A stretch of DNA of 64,000 nt from Actinomyces sp. ZJ308 (GCF_011752065.1 NZ_JAAIJY010000012.1:36068-100067), one strand, 5' to 3'. Positions 15,867 to 24,910 are shown, numbered from the stretch's first letter. Notes: a model not told the origin generated them from the sequence alone. Made by a program: numbers and translations.

Positions 15867-17151
15867 TGGCGCCCCTCTCGATCGTCTCGTCGGTGACGGC
15901 CTCGTCGGCCACGCGCCAGTCGTCGGGCATGAGGTGGTCCAGGACGTCGTCGACGCTGACGGCGCCCAGGAGGCGCCCGGCGTCGTCGAGGACCGGCAGG
16001 GCGGTCAGGTTGTAGGTGGCCAGCAGGCGGGTGACGGTGCCGATGGAGTCCTCGGCGCGCACGGAGTCGACGTCGGTGTCCACGATCGAGCCGACCAGCC
16101 GCTGCGGGCGCTCGCGCAGCGCCCGCTGGAAGTGGACCACGCCCACGAACTTGCCGGTGGGCGACTCCAGGGGCGGGCGGCACACGAAGCCGATGGCGGC
16201 CAGGGCCGGGGGGATCTCGGCCTTGCGGGACTGGGCCAGGAAGGTCGCCACCGTCGCCTCGGGGGGCAGGATGATCGGCTCGGTGGTCATGAGGCCGCCG
16301 GCGGTGTAGTCGTCGTAGGCCATGAGGCGGCGCACGTCCTCGGCCTCCTCGGGCTCCATGAGGCCCAGGAGCTCGGTGGCCTTGAGCTGGGGGAGGTCGG
16401 CGACCAGGTCGGCCGCGTCGTCGGGCTGCATGGCGTCCAGGACGTCGGCGGCGCGTCCGGCCTCCAGGCGGGACAGGAGCGCGACGGCGTCCTCGTTGCC
16501 GAGCTCCTCCAGGACATCGGCCAGGCGCTCATCGGTCAGCTCGGCGGCCACACGCATCTGGCTGTCCTGGGGAAGGTCGCGCATGACGTCGGCCAGGTCG
16601 GCGGCCTTGAGGTCCTCCAGGGTGGCCAGCAGCGCGGTGGCGCCCTGCTGATCGGCGCTGGCGGCCAGGCCCGTGACCTCGTCGGGGCGCACGGTGAAGG
16701 TCTCCCCGCGGCGCAGGCCCAGCGGCCCGGTGGCGGCCCGCTGGACGAACAGGCGGGTCACCTTCCAGTCCATGCCGCGGTCGCGCTCGATGGCCACGTC
16801 CCGCACGGTGACGTTGCCGGAGCCGTCGCGCATCGTGACCACGCGGTCCAGCAGCTCGCCGACCACAAGGGTCTCGACGTGCCGCTGGGTGAAGCGGCGG
16901 ATGTTCATCAGGCCCGTGGTGATGACGGCGCCGGGCTCGATCGCGGTGATCCGGGACAGGGGCAGGAAGACGCGGCGCCGGCTGGAGACCTCGATGACGA
17001 AGCCGACCGCCCGCGGCTCGCCTCGCATCTGCAGCAGGACGACGACGTCATGGACCTTGCCCACCGCGTCGCCCAGAGGGTCGAAGACGGAGGTGCCGAT
17101 GAGGCGGGCCACAAAGACCCTGCTGGTCGTGCGCGTCCTGGTGTTCTCCAC
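15859..17151 (-). CDS. PRC-barrel / MgtE-N / CBS protein without a transport domain
   Basis: 430 residues. An N-terminal PRC-barrel-like domain (about 12-80, with GTSVFDPLGDAVGKVHDVVV) and a second barrel segment (to ~160) precede an MgtE N-terminal superhelical domain (about 170-290: LADVMRDLPQDSQMRVAAEL, DAADLVADLPQLKATELLGL) and two CBS domains (to ~415). The five-helix MgtE channel domain is absent, so this is not a Mg transporter on its own. It may be a Mg-sensing regulatory subunit, for which the overlapping DUF1003 gene is the natural partner. The GTG start has TAGGCT 6 nt upstream. Resembles Rv1232c. Confidence 0.85.
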   Translation of the reverse strand: MENTRTRTTSRVFVARLIGTSVFDPLGDAVGKVHDVVVLLQMRGEPRAVGFVIEVSSRRRVFLPLSRITAIEPGAVITTGLMNIRRFTQRHVETLVVGELLDRVVTMRDGSGNVTVRDVAIERDRGMDWKVTRLFVQRAATGPLGLRRGETFTVRPDEVTGLAASADQQGATALLATLEDLKAADLADVMRDLPQDSQMRVAAELTDERLADVLEELGNEDAVALLSRLEAGRAADVLDAMQPDDAADLVADLPQLKATELLGLMEPEEAEDVRRLMAYDDYTAGGLMTTEPIILPPEATVATFLAQSRKAEIPPALAAIGFVCRPPLESPTGKFVGVVHFQRALRERPQRLVGSIVDTDVDSVRAEDSIGTVTRLLATYNLTALPVLDDAGRLLGAVSVDDVLDHLMPDDWRVADEAVTDETIERGANA

Positions 17152-17231
17152 AAGCCAAGCCTATGCGCCTGAGGCGTGAATGCCTGCCGATGGGTCTGTA
17201 CCGCGTGCCCGCGCGTGCGACGATAGCCCCC

Positions 17232-18050
17232 ATGAGTGCCAATCCGAGCCCGCTGTCCTCCCTGTCCTCGTCCAGTGGCGGTGTCATGCCCCAGGGCGAG
17301 GAGGTGGCCTCCTTCGCGACCTACCCCGAGGCGCAGAGGGCCGTCGACGCCCTGTCCGACCAGGGCTTCCCGGTCCAGCACCTGGCGATCATCGGCACCG
17401 ACCTGCGCCAGGTCGAGCGCATCACCGGGCGCATGAGCTGGGGGCGCGCGGCGATGTCGGGCGCCATGAGCGGTCTGTGGATCGGGGTGTTCTTCGGCCT
17501 CATCATGTCGGTGGCCGGCAACAGCGGGCCCCGGCTCAGCTTCTGGGCCTGCGTGCTGCTGGGGGTGCTGTGGGGCATCGTCTTCCAGCTCTTCAGCTAC
17601 GCCCTGACGCGCGGGCGACGCGACTTCACCTCGATCAGCCAGGTCGTGGCCTCTCGCTACTCGATCATCGCCGCCCGTGAGGCCCGTGAGGCGTCCCAGG
17701 CGCTGGCCGATGTCCCGGGCAACCTCTCGCGCGGGGGAGAGGCCCTGCGCCGGTCCCAGGAGCGCCGTCGGGCCCGGGAGGCGACCTCCGGGCCGACGGC
17801 CTTCGGCTCCCGCCCCGACGAGCAGCCCCGCTTCGGGGTGCGACTGCCGCAGCCCGACAGCACCACTCCCGACCTGACTGCCGGCACGGCTCCCGGTACG
17901 ACCTCGGAGCAACCGCCCAGCACGCCCGCCGTCCCGGACGACTACGACCCGTTCCGGCGCCCCTCGCGCCGGAAGGACCAGGAGGGGCCCGGCGACTCGA
18001 CGACGTCGCAGGGCCCCGGTGGCGACGCCGGTTCCAGCCACAACGACTGA
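17232..18050 (+). CDS. general stress protein 17M/YflT-like membrane protein
   Basis: 272 residues. Residues ~22-60 (EEVASFATYPEAQRAVDALSDQGFPVQHLAIIGTDL) are the YflT-type domain; two transmembrane helices follow (about 75-95 and 102-122); the last ~140 residues are a hydrophilic Arg/Pro/Ser/Asp-rich tail that looks disordered. Exact role unknown; family members are induced by general stress in firmicutes. GACGAT ends 7 nt before the ATG. It is divergent from the MgtE-N/CBS gene, and the next gene follows after 26 nt, so they may share a transcript. Confidence 0.75.
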   Translation: MSANPSPLSSLSSSSGGVMPQGEEVASFATYPEAQRAVDALSDQGFPVQHLAIIGTDLRQVERITGRMSWGRAAMSGAMSGLWIGVFFGLIMSVAGNSGPRLSFWACVLLGVLWGIVFQLFSYALTRGRRDFTSISQVVASRYSIIAAREAREASQALADVPGNLSRGGEALRRSQERRRAREATSGPTAFGSRPDEQPRFGVRLPQPDSTTPDLTAGTAPGTTSEQPPSTPAVPDDYDPFRRPSRRKDQEGPGDSTTSQGPGGDAGSSHND

Positions 18051-18076
18051 GGACTGAGGGACAAGGTAATTCAGCG

Positions 18077-18925
18077 ATGAGTATTCCGGTGGGACTGTCG
18101 ACCGCCTGCGTGGTTCCCGGCAGCGTTCCCGACACCTTCGCGATCGCCCAGGAGCTGGGCTACGACGGCGTCGAGGTCATGGTCTGGAGTGAGAAGGCCT
18201 CCCAGGACGCCACCCGCCTGGCGGGCCTGGTGGAGAAGTTCGACCAGCCGGTGCTGGCGGTCCACGCCCCCACGCTGCTGGTGACCCGCGGGGTCTTCGG
18301 GGTGGATCCGTGGGACAAGGTGGACCGCTCCATCGAGCTGGCCCACTACCTCGAGGCGCCCACGGTGGTGCTTCACCCGCCCTTCTTCTGGCAGACCCGC
18401 TACGCGCGCTCCTTCATCGCCGGGGTCGCTCAGCGTGAGGCCACCACGGGCATCCACCTGGCGGTGGAGAACATGTTCACCTGGAGACCCCGCCACGCCC
18501 ACTCCACGCGCGACTTCCAGGCCTACTCGCCCACGTGGGACCCGGTGGGGCAGGGATACAAGTCGGTGACACTGGACATCTCCCACGCGGCGACCTCCGG
18601 CTCCGACGCCCTGGCCATGGCCCGCTCCCTGGGGCCCACCCTGCGCCACCTGCACCTGACCGACGGCGTGCCCGGGCCCTTGGACGACCACCTGCTGCCC
18701 GGCCAGGGCAACCAGGACTGCGTCGGGGTCCTCAAGCACCTGGTGGCCACCGGCTTCGAGGCCGGTGGGGGACAGGTGGTCGTCGAGGTGACCACCAGGT
18801 CCATGACGGCCGCCCAGCGCCTGGAGGGGCTCGCCAGCGCGCTCGCCTTCGCCCGTGAGCACCTGGAGGGCGGGGAGCCGGCGCACATCCCCGAGCCGAC
18901 CCGCAGGCGCTACCGCCGCGGCTGA
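18077..18925 (+). CDS. sugar phosphate isomerase/epimerase (AP endonuclease 2-type TIM barrel)
   Basis: 282 residues. A xylose isomerase-like TIM barrel with metal-site segments GYDGVEVMVW, VLAVHAPTLLV, VVLHPPFFW, HLAVENMFTW, VTLDISHAATSG and HLHLTDGVPG. The family includes sugar epimerases and inositol-catabolism enzymes; the substrate cannot be told. An AAGG site lies about 8 nt before the ATG. It probably follows the stress-protein gene on one mRNA. Confidence 0.82.
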   Translation: MSIPVGLSTACVVPGSVPDTFAIAQELGYDGVEVMVWSEKASQDATRLAGLVEKFDQPVLAVHAPTLLVTRGVFGVDPWDKVDRSIELAHYLEAPTVVLHPPFFWQTRYARSFIAGVAQREATTGIHLAVENMFTWRPRHAHSTRDFQAYSPTWDPVGQGYKSVTLDISHAATSGSDALAMARSLGPTLRHLHLTDGVPGPLDDHLLPGQGNQDCVGVLKHLVATGFEAGGGQVVVEVTTRSMTAAQRLEGLASALAFAREHLEGGEPAHIPEPTRRRYRRG

Positions 18926-18933
18926 GCCGCGCT

Positions 18934-19926
18934 CTAGCAGTAGGCGGCCTCGTGCTCGAGGTGCGAGACGGGCTCGAGCTGGAGGGTCGCGTGCTGGATC
19001 TTGACCGGGAAGTGCTCGGCCACGCAGCCCTGGAGGTGGTCGAGGATCTCCTCGGTGTGACCGTCGCGCAGGCACTCGTCGCGCACGACGACGTGCGCGG
19101 TCAGTACCGGCATCCCTGAGGCGACCGTCCAGGCGTGCAGGTCGTGAACCTCCTCGACGTGGTCGACGCCGAGCATGTGGGTGCGCACCTGCGCCAGATC
19201 CAGCTCCTTGGGCGTGAAGTCCATGAGGACGACCAGGGCCGAACGCAGCAGCGCCACCGCCCGGGGCAGGATGAGGACGGCGATGAGGAGGGAGGCCACG
19301 GCGTCGGCCCGGGTCCACCCGGTGCGGGCCACCACCGCGGCCGCGATGATGACGCCCACCGATCCCAGGGCGTCGTTGAGGACCTCCAGGAAGGCGGCTT
19401 TCATATTGAGGTTCTCGCCGTGCCCGTCGCCACCACGCCCGCCGGAGAGGACCAGCAGGGCGATGACGTTGGCGGCCAGTCCGATGACGCCCATGACGAG
19501 CATGCCGGAGGCCTCGACCCGTGGGGCCACCAGCAGGTTGTGAACCGCCTTGAAGGCCACGAAGACGCCGACGACGGCGAGCATGCCCGCCTGGAGCGCG
19601 GCCCCGATGACCTCGGCCCGGCGCATGCCCCAGGTGGAGCGGTCCGTGGCCGGCCGCGCGGACAGGTGCGCGGCCGTCAGGGCCATGACCAGGCCGGCGA
19701 CGTCGGTGAGCATGTGCCCGGCATCGGCCAGCAGCGCCAGTGATCCGGTCAGCAGTGCCGTGACGATCTCGGCCACCAGGACGGTGGCCGACAGGCACAG
19801 GGCGACCAACAGCCGGCCCCGCGAGGCCCCCGCGCCGTGGTTGTGCGAGTGTCCGTGGGTGTGCTCGTGGGCGTGCTCAGAGGTGGGGGAGTGGTCGTCG
19901 TGCTCGTGGCTGTCCGAGGCGCTCAC
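18934..19926 (-). CDS. cation diffusion facilitator (Zn/Co/Cd exporter, CzcD-like)
   Basis: 330 residues with six transmembrane helices. The N-terminus carries a His-rich stretch, residues 8-31, with HEHDDHSP and HAHEHTHGHSHNHG. Metal sites are ALLADAGHMLTDV (helix 2) and EVLNDALGS (helix 5), and a C-terminal cytoplasmic domain includes HDLHAWTVASGMPVLTAHVVV. It exports Zn(II) or similar cations in exchange for protons. Its GTG start overlaps the ArsR stop (GTGA), so the two form an operon in which the regulator senses the exported metal. Confidence 0.93.
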   Translation of the reverse strand: MSASDSHEHDDHSPTSEHAHEHTHGHSHNHGAGASRGRLLVALCLSATVLVAEIVTALLTGSLALLADAGHMLTDVAGLVMALTAAHLSARPATDRSTWGMRRAEVIGAALQAGMLAVVGVFVAFKAVHNLLVAPRVEASGMLVMGVIGLAANVIALLVLSGGRGGDGHGENLNMKAAFLEVLNDALGSVGVIIAAAVVARTGWTRADAVASLLIAVLILPRAVALLRSALVVLMDFTPKELDLAQVRTHMLGVDHVEEVHDLHAWTVASGMPVLTAHVVVRDECLRDGHTEEILDHLQGCVAEHFPVKIQHATLQLEPVSHLEHEAAYC

Positions 19927-20321
19927 AGCGGCTCCTTGTCCCGGCCGTCCCGGCCGTCCTGGCCCGAGGGGCCTGAGGAGTCGGAGGCGATGATGGCGGA
20001 CAGTGACTCGGCCGCGGCCAGGACCTGCTCAATGGCCTCGGGATTCTCGATCCGGCTGACGTTGGCCCGCCCGTGGGAGTGGCTGGAGATGAGACCGGCG
20101 CTGCGCAGGATCGCCAGGTGCTGGGAGACGGTCGACTGGGCCAGGCCCAGGTGCTCGGTCAGCTCCACCACCCGGTGCTCGCCGCCGTGAAGGTGGCGCA
20201 GGATCGCCAGACGGGTGGCGTCCCCCAGGACATCGAGCAGGGAGGCCACGGTGGAGGCCTCGTGCACGGCGCCATGATCCTGGGATCGGTCCTCGGGGAG
20301 CAGTCCATGTTTCATCGTCAT
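19923..20321 (-). CDS. ArsR/SmtB-family metal-responsive repressor
   Basis: 132 residues, winged helix at about 25-100 with HRVVELTEHLGLAQSTVSQHLAILRSAGLI as the DNA-reading part. Metal-binding residues are probably His/Asp in the last helix and N-terminus, but no classic CxC pair is present; this and the CDF partner suggest zinc. Start ATG 20321 has TAGCAT 6 nt upstream; a second ATG at 20315 is possible. The upstream region includes AT-rich sequence that could hold the operator. Function as autorepressor of the arsR-CDF operon is inferred. Confidence 0.88.
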   Translation of the reverse strand: MTMKHGLLPEDRSQDHGAVHEASTVASLLDVLGDATRLAILRHLHGGEHRVVELTEHLGLAQSTVSQHLAILRSAGLISSHSHGRANVSRIENPEAIEQVLAAAESLSAIIASDSSGPSGQDGRDGRDKEPL

Positions 20322-20397
20322 GCGACGATGCTATTCGCAAATGCCGATGATGTGCAAGGGAGAGCTGATCCACCGACCTGAGGGCCGCCCCATGTGA

Positions 20398-20438
20398 CGG
20401 GCCGGGTCGGCTGCCACCGCGGCAGCCGACCCGGCCCG
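20398..20438. terminator. strong hairpin downstream of Xaa-Pro aminopeptidase
   Basis: Perfect 18-bp inverted repeat (20398-20415 / 20421-20438) with core GGGTCGGCTGCC and a 5-nt loop ACCGC. It lies 29 nt beyond the aminopeptidase stop, reading the minus strand, and ahead of arsR's promoter region. Confidence 0.75.
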
Positions 20439-20466
20439 TGCGAGCACGTCCCAGGGGCGGGCAGGC

Positions 20467-22101
20467 TCAGGCGATGAGGCCGCTCACCCAGGCCTCGACC
20501 TCCTCCACGGTGCGGGGCACGTCCTGGGTCAGCCGCTCCACACCGCCGTCCTCGCGCACGACGACGTCGTCCTCGATGCGTACGCCGGTGCCGCGCATCT
20601 CGGCGGGCACGAGCAGGTCGTCCTCACGGAAGTACAGGCCCGGCTCGATGGTGAAGCACATGCCGGGCCTGAGCTCGGCGTCCATGTACATCTCGCGGCG
20701 CGCCTGGGCGCAGTCGTGGACGTCCAGGCCCAGGTGGTGACTGGTGCCGTGGACCATCCAGCGCCGGTGGAACTGGCCCTCGGGCGCCAGCGAGTCGGCG
20801 GCGCTCACCCCCTCGGGCAGCATCCCCCACTCCTCCAGGCGGGCGGCGATCACCTCCATGGCGGCCGCGTGGACGTCCTTGAAGCGGCATCCCGGCGTAC
20901 CCGCCCGGGCGAAGGCGGCGTCGGCGGCATCGAGCACCGCCTGGTAGATCCTGCGCTGGGCCTCGGTGAAGCGGCCGTCGACCGGAATCGTGCGGGTGAC
21001 GTCGGCGGTGTAGAGGGAGTCGACCTCCACACCGGCGTCGACCAGGACCAGCTGGCCGGGCTCGACGGCGCCGTCGTTGTTGATCCAGTGCAGGGTGTTG
21101 GCGTGGTCGCCGGCCGCGGCGATCGTGTCGTAGCCCAGGCCGTTGCCCTCCTCCCGGGCCTTGGCCCCGAAGGCCCCCTCCAGGACCCGCTCGCCGCGCC
21201 AGTGGCCGCGGGCCCGCGGGATGGAGCGGATGAGGTCGTCGAAGCCCTCCTTGGTGGCGGCCACGGCGGCGCGCAGCTGGTCGATCTCCCAGGGGTCCTT
21301 GATCAGGCGCAGCTCGCTGGTGGCCTCGGCCAGGCCGGCATCGACCTCGGCGGCGGCCTCGCCGGTCTCCAGCCCGACCTTCTGGCGGGTGCTGGTCACC
21401 AGCGCGGTGACCGCCTCATCGGCCTCGGCGACGACGCGCAGCCGGACCGCGCCGGGACCGGCGTCCTTGGCCAGGGCATCGGACAGGGAGTCGATATGGA
21501 CGCAGCGCATACCGGTGGCCGACTCGACCTCCTCCAAGGACGGGCGCACCCCCACCCACAGCTCACCGTAGCGGGGGTCCCCGTAGAACTCCCGGCTGGA
21601 GCGCGAGGCTCGGGGGCGGAAGTAGAGGACCGCCTCATGGGTCGGGGCGGCATCGCCCGGGTCCGCCGAGGAGTCCGGGGCGCCCGTCTCCGGGACGGGT
21701 GGGGTGAGGGGCTCCAGGACGAGGACGGCGTCGGGCTCGAAGTCCGTACCGGTCCCCGCCAGGTGGGCGAAGGCGCTGTGCGGCCGGAAGCGGTAGTCGC
21801 AGTCGTTGTTGCGCACCTTGAGCGCCCCTGCGGGCAGCACCAGGCGCTCGCCGGGGAAGAGCCGCCCGAGGGCCTCCCGACGGGCCGCCGCCCACGGAGC
21901 CGCCTCGCTGCGGGAGGGCAGAGCCTCGGGGCGAGGCCCCCAGCCCGAGCCGATGAAGTCCCTGAAGGCCTGGTTGTCGGGTTGGCGGGACCGGTTGGAC
22001 CCGCGCGCCGCCAGGGACTGGGGGGCCTCCTGCGCGGGGTCTGACGCGGACGAGGAGGCGTGGTCTGACGGGGCGCCGTCTGCGGGGGAAGTCGATGTCA
22101 T
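20467..22101 (-). CDS. pepP: Xaa-Pro aminopeptidase (M24B)
   Basis: 544 residues. An aminopeptidase P N-terminal domain (to ~270) precedes the pita-bread M24 catalytic domain. Metal ligands are visible: LVDAGVEVDSLYTADVTRT (two Asp), MVHGTSHHLGLDVHD (His), FTIEPGLYF (Glu) and GVRIEDDVVV (Glu). It removes N-terminal residues ahead of proline in the cytosol. The first ~50 residues are a Ser/Ala/Asp-rich extension. GATGAT ends 6 nt before ATG 22101. It is followed by a strong terminator. Confidence 0.93.
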   Translation of the reverse strand: MTSTSPADGAPSDHASSSASDPAQEAPQSLAARGSNRSRQPDNQAFRDFIGSGWGPRPEALPSRSEAAPWAAARREALGRLFPGERLVLPAGALKVRNNDCDYRFRPHSAFAHLAGTGTDFEPDAVLVLEPLTPPVPETGAPDSSADPGDAAPTHEAVLYFRPRASRSSREFYGDPRYGELWVGVRPSLEEVESATGMRCVHIDSLSDALAKDAGPGAVRLRVVAEADEAVTALVTSTRQKVGLETGEAAAEVDAGLAEATSELRLIKDPWEIDQLRAAVAATKEGFDDLIRSIPRARGHWRGERVLEGAFGAKAREEGNGLGYDTIAAAGDHANTLHWINNDGAVEPGQLVLVDAGVEVDSLYTADVTRTIPVDGRFTEAQRRIYQAVLDAADAAFARAGTPGCRFKDVHAAAMEVIAARLEEWGMLPEGVSAADSLAPEGQFHRRWMVHGTSHHLGLDVHDCAQARREMYMDAELRPGMCFTIEPGLYFREDDLLVPAEMRGTGVRIEDDVVVREDGGVERLTQDVPRTVEEVEAWVSGLIA

Positions 22102-22184
22102 AGGGGCATCATCTCACCGTCGAGCCGTCGTCGGGGTGCTGCAGCAACGGCTGAGGGACCTCGGCCCGCGGCGGTCCAGGGGCC

Positions 22185-23306
22185 TCAGCCCCGTTCGTCG
22201 GCCGGGAAGCGCACCCCCACCTGGCGGCGGGCCTCCTCCAGGACCCTGACCGCGGCCACCGAGTGCTCCAGGGGGTGCAGCTCGGACTCCCTCGCTCCGG
22301 CGCGCACCAGGCGGCACACCTCGGCCAGCTCGTAGGCGAGCTGATGGCCGGGCAGCTGAGCGCCGCGCTCGACCGACAGGTCCTCGCGCGCTCCCTCGTC
22401 CGAGCTCCTGCTCGCGGCCGGACCGCGCAGCTCGATGCGCCGGGGCCACTGGCAGTCGTCAATACTCAGCACGTCCTGGTCCGAGGCGAAGGTCGACTCC
22501 GTCCCCGGAGAGGTCTTGGAGTGCAGGCAGATGACCTCCAGCCCGGCGTGCTCGCCGGAGTCGTAGGACAGGATGACCGTGCCCCGTACGTCGGCGCCGG
22601 AGTCCAGCAGCTCCCCCGTGGCCGTCACCCGGTCCGGCTCCCCGAAGAGGCGGATGGCCAGGCTGACCGGGTAGATGCCCAGGTCCATGAGGGAGCCTCC
22701 GCCCAGGGCCGGGTCGAAGGCCGGAGGCAGGGACCCGGCCCGGTAGGCCTCCATCCGGGAGGAGAACTGCTCCTTGGACAGCAGTGCCCGGTGCAGCCGC
22801 CCCAGCCTCGGCAGCGTCTCGCGCACCCGTGCCACACCCGGCTCGAAGGCGGACAGCCACCCCTCCATGAGGAAGCGGTCGGCCCTCCCGGCCGCCTCCA
22901 CCATCGCCTCGGCCTGCGCGAGGGTCAGGGCGAAGGGCTTCTCCACCAGCACGTGGAAACCGGCCTCCAGCGCCGCGATCGCCTGGCTCGCGTGCAAGGA
23001 GTTGGGGGAGCCCACGTAGACGACGTCGATCGGCGCCTCGGAGCCGGATCCGTGGGCCGCGAGCATCTCCTCCAAGGAGGCGTAGGCGTGAGGGACCGCG
23101 TGCCCCTCGGCGAAGGCGGCGGCGCGCTCGCGGCGTGCGGAGGTGACAGCGACGATCCGTGCGGCCGGCTCCCGGGAGACCGCCTCGGCGAACCATCCGG
23201 CGATGAAACCGGCCCCGATCAGCCCGAAGCGGACCGGTGCGTCGTCGGCGTCCTCGGTATGCGGTGCGGTACTCGTGCTGCGGATACTGCGGCTCGGTTC
23301 ACTCAT
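22185..23306 (-). CDS. Gfo/Idh/MocA family oxidoreductase
   Basis: 373 residues. The N-terminal Rossmann domain starts with VRFGLIGAGFIAGWFAEAV and holds the family motif VLVEKPFALTLAQAEAM (EKP lysine), followed by the C-terminal alpha/beta domain (GGGSLMDLGIYPVSLAIRLFG). It probably reduces or oxidises a sugar or inositol-type substrate with NAD(P). The ATG at 23306 was chosen over an in-frame start 34 codons upstream because CAGACT ends 7 nt before it and the Rossmann fold begins at the normal distance. It is divergent from the PHP gene only 50 nt away. Confidence 0.88.
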   Translation of the reverse strand: MSEPSRSIRSTSTAPHTEDADDAPVRFGLIGAGFIAGWFAEAVSREPAARIVAVTSARRERAAAFAEGHAVPHAYASLEEMLAAHGSGSEAPIDVVYVGSPNSLHASQAIAALEAGFHVLVEKPFALTLAQAEAMVEAAGRADRFLMEGWLSAFEPGVARVRETLPRLGRLHRALLSKEQFSSRMEAYRAGSLPPAFDPALGGGSLMDLGIYPVSLAIRLFGEPDRVTATGELLDSGADVRGTVILSYDSGEHAGLEVICLHSKTSPGTESTFASDQDVLSIDDCQWPRRIELRGPAASRSSDEGAREDLSVERGAQLPGHQLAYELAEVCRLVRAGARESELHPLEHSVAAVRVLEEARRQVGVRFPADERG

Positions 23307-23356
23307 GCCGTCCAGTCTGTCACGCCTCCCTTCTCGCGCATCCCTACACTGTCCCG

Positions 23357-24202
23357 GTGCGTATCGACCCCCACACCCACTCGTCCTGCTCCGACGGCAC
23401 GGACTCACCCGCCGGGCTCATGGCCCAGGCGGCCGGAGCCGGACTCGACGTCGTCGGACTGACCGATCACGACACGACTGCCGGCTGGGACGAGGCGGCC
23501 TCGGCCGTACCGGTCACCGGCGTCGCCCTCCTGCGCGGCACCGAGATCTCCTGCGCCGCCGGCGGCATCACCCTCCACCTGCTGTCCTACCTGCACCGTG
23601 GCGACGACCCCGCCCTGAACGAGGCCTTCGCCCGTGCCCGCTCCTCCCGGGACACCCGCGCCCAGCGGATGGTCGAACGCCTCAGCGAGGACTACCCGAT
23701 CACCTGGGAGGACGTCGTCGCCCACTCCTCCGGCTCCCACACGATCGGCAGGCCCCACATCGCCGACGCCCTCGTTGCGGCCGGGTCCTTCCCCGACCGC
23801 AACGAGGCCTTCGCCGGACCGCTGGCCACCGACTCCCCCTACTACGTCATTCACTGGGCGCTGGACCCGGTCGAGGCCTGTCTGCTGGTGCGGGAAGCCG
23901 GCGGGGTTCCGGTGGCGGCCCACCCGCGCGCCTCCTCGCGCCAGCGCTACCTCGTGCCCGACGAGGTCTTCGCCGAGATGGCCGAGGCCGGGCTGGCCGC
24001 CCTGGAGGTCGACCACCGCGACCAGGGCCCCGAGCAGCGCGAGCAGGTCCGCCTCCTGGCTCAGCGCCTGGGCCTGGGGCTGTCGGGGGCCTCGGACTAC
24101 CACGGCGCCGGCAAGCCCAACCGCCTGGGGGAGAACCTCATGTCACCGGAGCTTCTGGAGCGGATCGTCGACGAGGGCGCCCTCGGCCTCGTCACGCCCT
24201 GA
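23357..24202 (+). CDS. PHP-domain phosphoesterase (RNase AM / nucleoside bisphosphatase type)
   Basis: 281 residues. PHP metal-site motifs are intact: RIDPHTHSSCSDGT (residues 2-15), GLTDHDT, GTEIS, HSSGSHTIGRPHIADAL, VAAHPRA and SGASDYHG. Close families hydrolyse 3',5'-nucleotides or trim 5' rRNA ends. The GTG at 23357 is preferred over the longer in-frame start because TACACT ends exactly 6 nt before it and the metal motif then starts at residue 5 as usual. MarC follows after 31 nt. Confidence 0.88.
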   Translation: MRIDPHTHSSCSDGTDSPAGLMAQAAGAGLDVVGLTDHDTTAGWDEAASAVPVTGVALLRGTEISCAAGGITLHLLSYLHRGDDPALNEAFARARSSRDTRAQRMVERLSEDYPITWEDVVAHSSGSHTIGRPHIADALVAAGSFPDRNEAFAGPLATDSPYYVIHWALDPVEACLLVREAGGVPVAAHPRASSRQRYLVPDEVFAEMAEAGLAALEVDHRDQGPEQREQVRLLAQRLGLGLSGASDYHGAGKPNRLGENLMSPELLERIVDEGALGLVTP

Positions 24203-24233
24203 CTCCTGGCGACTCCGGTGATAGAAAGCCATC

Positions 24234-24872
24234 ATGCTGCAGTCCGTCTTCGAGCCCACGGTCTTCGCCACGACCTTCATGACGCTCCTGGTCATCCAGG
24301 ACCCTCTGGGGGCCATCCCGATCTTCCTATCGCTGACCTCGCGGCAGAACCGGGCTGAGCGCGCCGCCTCCGCCCGCCAGGCCACGGTCGTCTCCTTCGG
24401 CGTCATCCTGCTCTTCGCGGTCTTCGGCCGCTACATCCTGAAGTTCCTGGGCATCTCGGTGCCGGCTCTCCAGGTGGCCGGCGGACTGCTCCTGCTCCTG
24501 GTGGCCCTTGAGCTGCTGACCGACAAGGCCGATGAGAGCCCCGACCCCGACGCCGTCACCTCCAACGCCGCCCTCGTCCCCCTGGGCACGCCTCTGCTGG
24601 CCGGCCCCGGGGCGATCGTGGCGGCGATGGTCGCCGTGGACGCCACCGGTGGCGGCCTGGCCGGATGGGTCTCCGTGACGGCGGCGATCATCGGCACGCA
24701 CGTCGTCGTCTGGATCGCGCTGCGCTTCTCCCTGGGCCTCAACCGGGTGCTGGGTACCTCCGGCATCCGGATCCTCACCCGGGTCATGGGGCTGCTCCTG
24801 GCGGCGATCGCCGTCCAGATCATGGCCGACGGCGTCTTCGCCTTCCTGGAGACCCGCCTCCAGCCCGAGTGA
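24234..24872 (+). CDS. MarC family integral membrane protein
   Basis: 212 residues with about six transmembrane helices. The family motif VIQDPLGAIPIFLSLT is at residues ~21-36, and LGTPLLAGPGAIVAAMV is present later. MarC proteins were once linked to multiple antibiotic resistance but their function is not settled. TAGAAA ends 6 nt before ATG 24234, so a separate leaderless transcript is possible, although it is only 31 nt from the PHP gene. Confidence 0.9.
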   Translation: MLQSVFEPTVFATTFMTLLVIQDPLGAIPIFLSLTSRQNRAERAASARQATVVSFGVILLFAVFGRYILKFLGISVPALQVAGGLLLLLVALELLTDKADESPDPDAVTSNAALVPLGTPLLAGPGAIVAAMVAVDATGGGLAGWVSVTAAIIGTHVVVWIALRFSLGLNRVLGTSGIRILTRVMGLLLAAIAVQIMADGVFAFLETRLQPE

Positions 24873-24910
24873 GACCCGGGTCGGTCAGGTGAGTTCCGGG
24901 TGAGTAGAGA

